Assembly (NCBI GenBank): GCA_016213125.1
Contig: JACRBR010000121.1
Location: forward strand, 1-16,808
Length of the DNA stretch: 16,808 nt
DNA from: Chloroflexota bacterium
GTDB lineage: Bacteria > Chloroflexota > Dehalococcoidia > DSTF01 > JACRBR01
Direction of reading: 5' to 3'
Shown piece by piece: positions 1-5,497 of the stretch (within the stretch, counting starts at the first letter, position 1; the number at the start of each line of letters is the position of its first letter). Under the pieces are notes generated by a model. It ran no database searches. It worked only from the letters and a program-made list of their open reading frames with translations, and was not told the DNA's origin. Both the position numbers and the translations under genes were made by a program.

Positions 1-75
1 GCCCGTCGTCGCCCACACCCACACCCCCGCCATGCCGGCGGCGGCGATCGCGAGGCACAGCAGCGCCCGGCGCAT
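1..75 (-). CDS. N-terminus of an exported or membrane-anchored protein (partial, cut by window edge)
   Basis: Only the first 25 codons are in the window. They read MRRALLCLAIAAAGMAGVWV and onward: two arginines followed by about 19 hydrophobic residues, which is a typical signal peptide or N-terminal anchor. A purine-rich GGGAGGG lies about 9 bases before the ATG, and a -35/-10 pair sits a further 20 bases or so upstream. Together these support a real gene on the minus strand running off the left edge. Its function cannot be judged. The same strand as rex and the FTR gene raises the possibility of read-through from that operon, but it appears to have its own promoter. Confidence 0.55.
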   Translation of the reverse strand, partial: MRRALLCLAIAAAGMAGVWVWATTG

Positions 76-107
76 GGGCGCGGCCCTCCCGGGCGGGGGG
101 TGGGCCT

Positions 108-136
108 AGAGTATGCCGGTTGCGAGGAAGTGTCAA
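108..136 (-). promoter_or_regulatory. Sigma-70-type promoter for the left-edge gene
   Basis: On the minus strand a perfect TTGACA (131-136) is followed after exactly 17 bases by TACTCT (108-113). The predicted start would be near base 101, giving a leader of about 25 bases before the ATG at 75. The -35 is perfect and the -10 is weak (3 of 6), so this is a plausible but unproven promoter. It lies in the 76-base gap after the FTR gene. Confidence 0.4.
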
Positions 137-151
137 CGGCCATTCGCCGGG

Positions 152-631
152 TTATGCGTGGCCGGACTTGTCGATCTTGCGGCCCTGCTTTTCTTCGAGG
201 CGGCCAAGGGCGCGGCCTTTGTCCGGGAAAGGGTCCTTCACGACGCCGTAGATCTCACGCCCTTCGTGGTCCTCGGGGAGGTACTCCGTTATCGGGAATC
301 CTTCCTTATCCACGAAGAGGAGGCAGTGGCAGTACTTGTACTTCTGCATCTCTTCGCAAGCGCAGATCCAGGTGCTCTTCTTCGCCTCCGCCGCCTTGTC
401 CTCGTAGAAGTTGCAGGGGCAGAGAGGGCGGCCCAGGTCGTCCATGTGCTTCGCCAGGCCGATGACGAGGAACTCCGTGATCTCTTCGTGGGGGTGAAGG
501 TAGGTGCCGCTCTTCTCCGCGAACTTTCGGGCGTACTTCCACATCTTCTCGGTGTTCTGGGGCGACGCCTGCGCGCGGTGCTCTTCGGTTACCTCGTCCA
601 GCTTGAAGGCGGGGTCGTCCTGTTCGCTCAT
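152..631 (-). CDS. Ferredoxin-thioredoxin reductase catalytic (beta) chain family protein
   Basis: This 159-residue cytoplasmic protein has the complete FTR catalytic signature: C71-P-C73, 16 residues, C90-A-C92, 8 residues, C101-H-C103. In the family four of these cysteines hold a [4Fe-4S] cluster and two form the adjacent redox-active disulfide, which takes electrons from ferredoxin and reduces thioredoxin or a similar disulfide protein. The spacing matches the classical plant and cyanobacterial enzyme exactly. The C-terminal extension beyond residue 110 makes it longer than the roughly 115-residue chloroplast chain. No variable (alpha) subunit gene is visible nearby, so it may work alone or with another partner (inference). 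A GAGG lies 6 bases before the ATG. The gene follows rex by 18 bases on the same strand, almost certainly in one transcript, so NADH/NAD control through Rex is likely. Confidence 0.9.
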   Translation of the reverse strand: MSEQDDPAFKLDEVTEEHRAQASPQNTEKMWKYARKFAEKSGTYLHPHEEITEFLVIGLAKHMDDLGRPLCPCNFYEDKAAEAKKSTWICACEEMQKYKYCHCLLFVDKEGFPITEYLPEDHEGREIYGVVKDPFPDKGRALGRLEEKQGRKIDKSGHA

Positions 632-649
632 AGAACCTCGATTGTACGG

Positions 650-1294
650 CTACTTGGGGGGTGAATGCGCGAGGTCGCTCTTCAGGTAGAAGGTCATGGA
701 CTGCAACGACAGTACGGGATCGATGTCTTTCACGCGGACGTGGCGGGGTACGTGGGCTGCGATGGGTGCGTAGTTCAGGATAGCGCGAACGCCGGATTCC
801 ACCAGCGCATCGATCACCTGCTGTGCGGCGGCGGCCGGCGTGGCGACGATGCCGATATCGATGTGCTGGCCGGCGAGAGCTTCGCGCATGGCGGCGACGG
901 GTTTTACCACGAGGTCGCCGATCTGCTTGCCGATGACGCTCGCGTCGGCATCGAACGCCTCGACGATGTCGAACCCCTGCGGGGCGAAGCCGCCGTAGCT
1001 GAGCACGGCGTGGCCGAGCTGGCCGACGCCGACGACGACCATGCGCCACTTCCGGTCGAGGCCGAGGATCTGGTGGAGCTCTTCGAGGAGGCGTTTGACG
1101 TTGTAGCCGCGGCCCTGCTTACCGAAGCGGCCGAAGTAGCTGAGGTCTTTGCGGATCTGCGCCGGGGTGACGCCAAGTTGCGCTCCAAGCTCCTGCGAGC
1201 TGACGACGTCCCGGCCCTGGCGATCGAGTGACGCCAGCGCCCGCGCGTAGACGGGCAGGCGATCGATGACGACGTCAGGAATCTCGATGGGCAT
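650..1294 (-). CDS. rex: Redox-sensing transcriptional repressor Rex
   Basis: The 214-residue length is normal for Rex. Residues 1-76 form the winged-helix DNA-binding domain with the family signature QIRKDLSYFGRFGKQGRGYN (residues 47-66). A Rossmann NAD(H)-binding domain follows, with the glycine loop GVGQLG at residues 89-94 and the ending NYAPIAAHVP...DP...L typical of the dimer-swapped C-terminus. Rex represses its targets when NAD+ is abundant and leaves DNA when NADH rises, switching on fermentation, respiration or redox-balancing genes. A GGAGA sits before the ATG at 1294. An 18-bp Rex-like dyad overlaps the promoter 67 bases upstream, so the gene probably represses itself and the following FTR gene. 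Confidence 0.95.
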   Translation of the reverse strand: MPIEIPDVVIDRLPVYARALASLDRQGRDVVSSQELGAQLGVTPAQIRKDLSYFGRFGKQGRGYNVKRLLEELHQILGLDRKWRMVVVGVGQLGHAVLSYGGFAPQGFDIVEAFDADASVIGKQIGDLVVKPVAAMREALAGQHIDIGIVATPAAAAQQVIDALVESGVRAILNYAPIAAHVPRHVRVKDIDPVLSLQSMTFYLKSDLAHSPPK

Positions 1295-1360
1295 GTCTCT
1301 CCGCGGGCGCTGGTTTTAGATCGAGGCGCGAGGGCGGGTGCGCGAGGGGTGAAGCCTCGA

Positions 1361-1378
1361 TTGCGCAATTTTTCGCAA
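1361..1378. promoter_or_regulatory. Probable Rex operator (ROP-like dyad)
   Basis: The sequence TTGCGCAATTTTTCGCAA is an 18-bp imperfect palindrome with 7 of 9 base pairs matched per arm and an A/T core. It resembles the published Rex consensus TTGTGAnnnnnnTCACAA in length, TTG/CAA ends and AT-rich centre, with C replacing the fourth base of each half. It overlaps the last base of the -10 box and covers the expected start site of the rex promoter, where a bound repressor would block RNA polymerase. Confidence 0.6.
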
Positions 1379-1406
1379 ATGTAGCACCGACCCCTCACGG
1401 GGTCAA
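1378..1406 (-). promoter_or_regulatory. Promoter of the rex-FTR operon
   Basis: On the minus strand TTGACC (1401-1406; 5 of 6 to consensus) and TACATT (1378-1383; 4 of 6) are separated by exactly 17 bases. The expected start, near 1371, falls inside the Rex-like dyad. A perfect 6-bp inverted repeat, GACCCC-TCAC-GGGGTC (1389-1404), lies across the spacer and -35; it may be chance or a second binding site. Confidence 0.55.
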
Positions 1407-1461
1407 CGCTTTACCGTTTACCGACCCGTCGCGAGTCCGTGGGAAAGCCTGAAAGGGGCGC

Positions 1462-1671
1462 TTAGAGCTTCAGGGCGAGGATGTCGCGATACACGTCGCC
1501 GTCCCCCTTGATGTGTACCTGGACGCTGATCAGGCGAACTTTGAGGCGGGAGGGTTCGTCGTCGAAGAACACCTCATCGCCTTTCTCGAAGCGATATTCG
1601 CTGTTGATGCTGGCGATGAGGCGCCCCTTCCGGGGCGAAAACGGGTCCGATTCGTAGATCTCGGTCTTCAT
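1462..1671 (-). CDS. Small conserved-looking hypothetical protein, 69 residues
   Basis: I do not recognise this protein. It is soluble and strongly charged, with no signal peptide, membrane segment or cysteine. The pattern of alternating charged and hydrophobic residues, including a stretch around FEKGDEVFFDDEPSRLKVRL, suggests a small beta-rich fold. A GGAGG sits 4 bases before the ATG, and the start lies only 15 bases after the permease stop codon, so it is probably co-transcribed with the permease. The 55 bases after it hold no clear terminator, so read-through into rex is possible. Both the reading frame and the ribosome-binding site support it as real; its function is unknown. Confidence 0.7.
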   Translation of the reverse strand: MKTEIYESDPFSPRKGRLIASINSEYRFEKGDEVFFDDEPSRLKVRLISVQVHIKGDGDVYRDILALKL

Positions 1672-1686
1672 GCTTCCTCCGCAACT

Positions 1687-3762
1687 CTATTCGTATCGCA
1701 ACGCTTCCGCGGGCGGGATGCCGGAAGCCTGCCGTGACGGAATAACCGTCGTCAACACCGAGGCAACGAACACGCCGACGGCCATCAGGCCGATCTGGAG
1801 CCAGGGACCGTGGAACTCAGAGAAGCCCGCGGTGCTGAACTCATCGCTGGCCAGCAGGCGGTTCGCCAGGAGCAACGCCGGCCAGATGCCGTTGGCGATG
1901 CCGAGGGCGGCGACGAACGCGGACTCCAGCACGAACGACAGGGCGATGTTGGTGCGGGTGAACCCGATGGCCCGCATCAGGCCGATCTGCTGGCGACGCT
2001 CGACGACGGTCCGGAGGGCGATCACGGCCAGGGCGACGAGACCGACGCCGAGCCCGATCGCGAGGAATCCCTGGATCAAGACGAAGAACGCGCTGCTGAG
2101 CGCCTGTTCGTCTTCGACCTCTTTCTGAATGGAGGCCGCGGAGACGCCGTACTGCGCCAGCGCCTGCTCTATCTCCGCCGCGGCCGCTTCGGCGTCCTCG
2201 CAGGAACGCAACCGGATGTAGTACTTCTGGTACTGCGGGGGGAACGCGCCGGCGAGGGCTGACTCGTTGAGCCAGAGACCGCTGTAGGTCTCGCTTGGTC
2301 CGCGCTTCATGATGCCAACGACGTGCAGGAGTTTGAACTCGCCGGTGGTGGTATCCGTGACCACGACCTCGAAGGGCTCATAGCTCGTGCTGCCACTTTC
2401 GTAGCCCTGGAGCGTGAATCGCCTCTGGGTCACATTCGCATAGTTGATTCCGGGCACAACGCTGCCGTCGATGACGGCGTTTTCCGGATTGTCCTTCACC
2501 GCCTGCCAGACCTCGCGATCGCTGTCGAAGCCCATGGCCCGCGATTGGAGGGCGATCTTGTTCTCGTCGAGGAAGTTGTCGTCGGCGCCGAAGATCTCGA
2601 ACGCCTTCTTCTTGAGGGGATGGCCAGCCTCGTCGAGCTGTTCGATCTGAGTGGTGCGAGGATTGGCCACCTGGACCTGGGCAATGGTCTCGATCCTCCG
2701 CGTATCGAAGAAGGCGCGGTCGAGGGCTTCGCCGAGCGGGCCAAGGCGATTCGACGCATCGTCCTGCGGGAAGGGATTGGCGGGCTGGGCCTGGACCTCA
2801 ATGTCCCAGCCGCCGCGCGCCTCCGGATCGAGGAAGAGGCGGCGGAAGTTGAGGTTCATGGTGGAGATCATCACCAACGCGAACACGACGAGGGAGAGCA
2901 TGGCGATGGTGGCGCCGGTGCGGAAGCGGTTGGAGATGGGATAGGCGATGGCGGTGCGCACGGCGGGCACGGCGCGGGCGAACACCGCGCCGAAACCACG
3001 AATGGCGCCGAGCAGGACTTCGGCGTTGTAGATCATCGCGATGGTGGCGGCGAGAACCATGAGCATGCCACCGACAAAGAACGTGGCCATACCTGTGGTG
3101 AGCCTTCCGGTGACCGGCTCCAGGTTGCCCCCGGCGAGGAGCACCCAGAGCGCCAGCGCCGCCAAGCTGGTGATCGTGAAGACCGGCCGCTCCGCCACGG
3201 CGAATGCGCGGGCCATGAGGGCAGCGCCGATCAGACCGGCCGACAGGCCAGCACCGAGAATGGATGCCTCGTCCCACCGCAGGCCCAGCATCGCCAGGCC
3301 GCCGCCGGCAACAATGGTCGCCGCACCGAGCGCTCCCGAGAACGCGCCGGTCGCCCGCGATGCCGCTTCGTTGGTCTCGCGGATGGCGGCGACGATGCTG
3401 AGGCGGCTGACCCGCCATGCGGAGATGACCACGGTCACGAAGGTGAGGACGACGCCGATGGCGTAGGCGATGAGCAGGCTGCGCGGTTCGATATGAAAGA
3501 CGATCTCGACATCGGAGCTGGAGAAGATGTACTGCATCGCGCGGGACATGCCGAGCGACACGGCCACGCCCAGTGCGACGCCGAGCCCGGCCGAAGCGAG
3601 ACTGTACGCCATGCCTTCAGCCATGAACGCCTGGATGAGCTGCATCCTCCGCATGCCGACGGCGCGGGACATCCCCATCTCGGGGCGGCGTTCGGCGGCG
3701 AGCATCACAAGGATGAGGAACACGAGGAGCATGCCCGCGGCAATAGTGAACAGGCCGAGCAA
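1687..3762 (-). CDS. MacB/FtsX-type ABC transporter permease, C-terminal piece (after in-frame TAG)
   Basis: This is the larger part of a double-FtsX permease. It opens inside the first FtsX domain (membrane helices, then AAERRPEMGMSRAVGMRR, the usual ER-x-E-x-G-x-x-RA-x-G motif), continues through several central helices and a second extracytoplasmic region (roughly residues 300-515), and ends with a second FtsX domain containing VERRQQIGLMRAIGFTR and the terminal PSRQASGIPPAEALRYE. Such permeases pair with a separate ATPase to move lipids or lipoproteins or to drive envelope processes. The only available start here is a TTG at 3762 with no ribosome-binding site. The frame is the same as that of the upstream piece, and nine sense codons lie between its TAG and this TTG, so this is most likely the continuation of one broken or read-through gene. 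No ATPase gene is in the window. Confidence 0.8.
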   Translation of the reverse strand: MLGLFTIAAGMLLVFLILVMLAAERRPEMGMSRAVGMRRMQLIQAFMAEGMAYSLASAGLGVALGVAVSLGMSRAMQYIFSSSDVEIVFHIEPRSLLIAYAIGVVLTFVTVVISAWRVSRLSIVAAIRETNEAASRATGAFSGALGAATIVAGGGLAMLGLRWDEASILGAGLSAGLIGAALMARAFAVAERPVFTITSLAALALWVLLAGGNLEPVTGRLTTGMATFFVGGMLMVLAATIAMIYNAEVLLGAIRGFGAVFARAVPAVRTAIAYPISNRFRTGATIAMLSLVVFALVMISTMNLNFRRLFLDPEARGGWDIEVQAQPANPFPQDDASNRLGPLGEALDRAFFDTRRIETIAQVQVANPRTTQIEQLDEAGHPLKKKAFEIFGADDNFLDENKIALQSRAMGFDSDREVWQAVKDNPENAVIDGSVVPGINYANVTQRRFTLQGYESGSTSYEPFEVVVTDTTTGEFKLLHVVGIMKRGPSETYSGLWLNESALAGAFPPQYQKYYIRLRSCEDAEAAAAEIEQALAQYGVSAASIQKEVEDEQALSSAFFVLIQGFLAIGLGVGLVALAVIALRTVVERRQQIGLMRAIGFTRTNIALSFVLESAFVAALGIANGIWPALLLANRLLASDEFSTAGFSEFHGPWLQIGLMAVGVFVASVLTTVIPSRQASGIPPAEALRYE

Positions 3763-3789
3763 GACGAAGATGGTGGTGAGACTGGCGCC

Positions 3790-4746
3790 CTAGTCGTGGG
3801 CCTGGTCGATGCTGTCGGCCTTGAGTGAGATGACCTGAAGGCGCGACGTGCGCACGGCATCGATCGCGGACTGGGTGACGGTCTTCGAGAGGCCGAGCGT
3901 GTCGCGAACGCCTCCGCGGTTGGAGATGGCGACGAAACTGGCGCCGACCAGGAAGTTCTGGCCGGGGGGGAGACTGAACAGGAACTGGGCGGTATCGAGA
4001 TTCATGACGATGCCGGCGGGCTCCGCCAGCGTCCAGCCGGTGATGTAACGGTCCTGCACGATGCCGACGACGCGGACCGTACGGGGTGCGCCATTGACCA
4101 GGATCTCGATGCGCTGACCGGCCTGGAGATCGAGCGCCGCGGCAGCGGACTCGTTCGCGACCACCTGGGCGCGTTCGAGCTGGGATATGTCGAAGGGGAT
4201 GCCTGCCGTATCGAGGATGTCCTCCTGGAAGCCGGCAAGCTGTCGCGGGTCCACGCCCATGATCACGACTGAGGGCTCGGTCAGCTTCTTGATGGGATTG
4301 CTGACAGGCGCCGGAAACCGCAGCATCGGCAGGACACCGTCGACGTTTTCGTCGCCATTGAACGCGGCGATGAGGGTGTCGATGTCGTTGGTGTTGACGA
4401 TGCCCACAGGGGCGATCTGCTCGTCGTCGAAGGTTGGCTTCAACGTATTTGAGCGGGCCTGCACGATCTCATCGACGCGGCCCAGCTTCTCGTAGGTGTC
4501 GTTGGTGATGCTGTAGGTGACGGTGTCGCCGGTGGAGAGAGCGGCCGCAAAGATCACGGTCGAGAGCATGAGGCCGAGGACGATGAGAATGGACTGGGCG
4601 CGCCGGCGGGGGATGTTGCGGAGGCCGATTTCGAAGAGGATGGGCTGGCGGTACCGGACGAAGGCGACCGAGCCCACGGCCGCGAGGAGGAGCCCGAGGA
4701 GGACCAGGGCCACCAGGGTCATCGGGACGCCAAAGAGGTCGCTCAT
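3790..4746 (-). CDS. MacB/FtsX-type ABC transporter permease, N-terminal piece (ends at in-frame TAG)
   Basis: The 318 residues contain a first membrane helix (about 10-30), the conserved LRNIPRRRAQS linker, a second helix (about 52-72) and then an extracytoplasmic MacB-core-like domain up to the end. It stops at a TAG (3790-3792) precisely where the first FtsX domain should begin. After the TAG, the same frame continues directly with GASLTTIFV and the expected helix. The intact protein would have about 1,020 residues. The cause may be a nonsense mutation, a sequencing error or stop-codon read-through; the sequence alone cannot decide. The ATG at 4746 has an AGGGG about 7-11 bases upstream and a candidate promoter about 90 bases away. 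Alone, this piece lacks the FtsX domains needed to transmit ATPase action. Confidence 0.8.
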   Translation of the reverse strand: MSDLFGVPMTLVALVLLGLLLAAVGSVAFVRYRQPILFEIGLRNIPRRRAQSILIVLGLMLSTVIFAAALSTGDTVTYSITNDTYEKLGRVDEIVQARSNTLKPTFDDEQIAPVGIVNTNDIDTLIAAFNGDENVDGVLPMLRFPAPVSNPIKKLTEPSVVIMGVDPRQLAGFQEDILDTAGIPFDISQLERAQVVANESAAAALDLQAGQRIEILVNGAPRTVRVVGIVQDRYITGWTLAEPAGIVMNLDTAQFLFSLPPGQNFLVGASFVAISNRGGVRDTLGLSKTVTQSAIDAVRTSRLQVISLKADSIDQAHD

Positions 4747-4831
4747 GCGGGGCCCCTGGAAGCGCGCATGTGGACTGGCGAGGGAGGTTTCTCAGGCATC
4801 ACGTCTCACAATACGGGGCGAAGGATGGGCC

Positions 4832-4861
4832 ATCTTATGGCGCGCCCGGCCGGGCGGGCAA
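4832..4861 (-). promoter_or_regulatory. Candidate promoter of the permease operon
   Basis: On the minus strand TTGCCC (4856-4861) and TAAGAT (4832-4837) are 18 bases apart, each matching 4 of 6 consensus bases. The spacer contains a perfect 14-bp palindrome, CGCCCGGCCGGGCG (4843-4856), which could be a regulator site or simply GC-rich coincidence. Confidence 0.3.
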
Positions 4862-4945
4862 CAGCCGGAGGGTCGGTCAGGGGCGAGTCCGCCGACATTG
4901 CAACATACCCGGGCCATTTGGCGCGTTACGAATCTGCGACGGGCG

Positions 4946-4975
4946 TTGACATCCTTGACCAAACCGTACTATCGT
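4946..4975 (+). promoter_or_regulatory. Promoter of the SWIM-pyrG leader transcript
   Basis: A perfect TTGACA (4946-4951) is followed either by TACTAT (4967-4972, 15-base spacer) or TATCGT (4970-4975, 18-base spacer). A second TTGACC starts at 4955. The start site would be near 4979-4982. It is the only convincing plus-strand promoter before the pyrG gene group. Confidence 0.5.
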
Positions 4976-4979
4976 AGAT

Positions 4980-5067
4980 CGAGTCGTAGGGAGGCTGCCG
5001 CCTTGGTCACGCCCCTCGTTCCCGAAATCTAGGGCCCACACCGCGTGCGATCGCACGCGGTGTTTTT
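4980..5067 (+). ncRNA. Possible short leader RNA ending in a terminator ahead of the pyrG group
   Basis: Between the predicted start site and the terminator lie about 88 bases with no credible reading frame. If transcription usually stops at the hairpin, the product is a small RNA; if a signal allows read-through, this is an attenuator controlling the downstream SWIM-like gene and pyrG. I see no known riboswitch fold and no initial G-run, so the Bacillus pyrG stuttering mechanism is not directly indicated. The call rests only on the promoter-terminator spacing. Confidence 0.3.
5038..5067 (+). terminator. Intrinsic terminator or attenuator before the SWIM-like gene and pyrG
   Basis: Bases 5038-5063 form a perfect 26-bp palindrome (arm ACACCGCGTGCG and its complement around a central ATCG crossing), followed by a run of five T (5063-5067). 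This is a textbook rho-independent terminator. It lies only 41 bases ahead of the next start codon and shortly after a promoter on the same strand, so it acts as an attenuator unless another promoter overlaps it. Confidence 0.8.
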
Positions 5068-5108
5068 CATCTCCCCGCATGCAGCACCCAGAGTGAAAGG
5101 AAGCGCCC

Positions 5109-5366
5109 GTGAACTCCGGACTCATCGGCAAGGTGGACAAGTCGAAGAAGTACGCCCAGGAGCGCCACCGGATGCACGTGGCCAGTCTGCAGGTGGAGTT
5201 TGACGGCGAGAACGACAGGCACCAGGTCGGGCTGGACGGTGACGCGTGGCGTTGCACATGTGACTTTTTCGGAGGGTGGGGCGCCTGCGCCCACACGATG
5301 GCGCTGGAGCGGATCCTGGACGGCATGATCCCGACGTCTGCCATCACGACACCCTCCTTCGCCTGA
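5109..5366 (+). CDS. Small SWIM-like zinc-binding protein, 85 residues
   Basis: The 85-residue protein contains C49-T-C51, eight residues, C60-A-H62, matching the SWIM zinc-finger pattern C-x-C-(n)-C-x-H. A basic N-terminus (KVDKSKKYAQERHRMH) and a short beta-rich stretch precede it. SWIM modules bind DNA or proteins and usually form part of larger proteins (for example in Swi2/Snf2 helicases and transposases); a stand-alone version this short is unusual. The start is the GTG at 5109, with AAAGGAA six bases upstream. It is the first gene after the leader terminator and precedes pyrG by 131 bases, so it is probably co-transcribed with pyrG. The zinc ligands are seen directly; a nucleic-acid role is inference. 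Confidence 0.75.
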   Translation: MNSGLIGKVDKSKKYAQERHRMHVASLQVEFDGENDRHQVGLDGDAWRCTCDFFGGWGACAHTMALERILDGMIPTSAITTPSFA

Positions 5367-5497
5367 CGGAGGGCGGCCAACAGGACGAGTTCACGCTTGA
5401 GATCACGACGCCCGGGAGCTACTATTCCCGGTGGGCGGCATCCCCCGAAGATGCCGCCATTCGTTTTGTGGCGGTCCCCCAGCCCTGCCAGGAGCGT

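Noticed and set aside
2323..3828. Long plus-strand open frame (about 500 codons) opposite the permease
   Set aside because: It is rich in Gly, Glu, Asp and His without any fold, has no ribosome-binding site and mirrors the permease codons in high-GC DNA.
4980..5067. Bacillus-type pyrG control by G-stuttering at a GGGC start
   Set aside because: The predicted start site lacks GGGC and the first gene downstream is not pyrG; the leader remains of unknown mechanism.
5276..5497. 74-codon N-terminal extension of CTP synthase
   Set aside because: It overlaps the SWIM-like gene, is not family-like, and the canonical CTP synthase start at 5498 has its own AGGAG.
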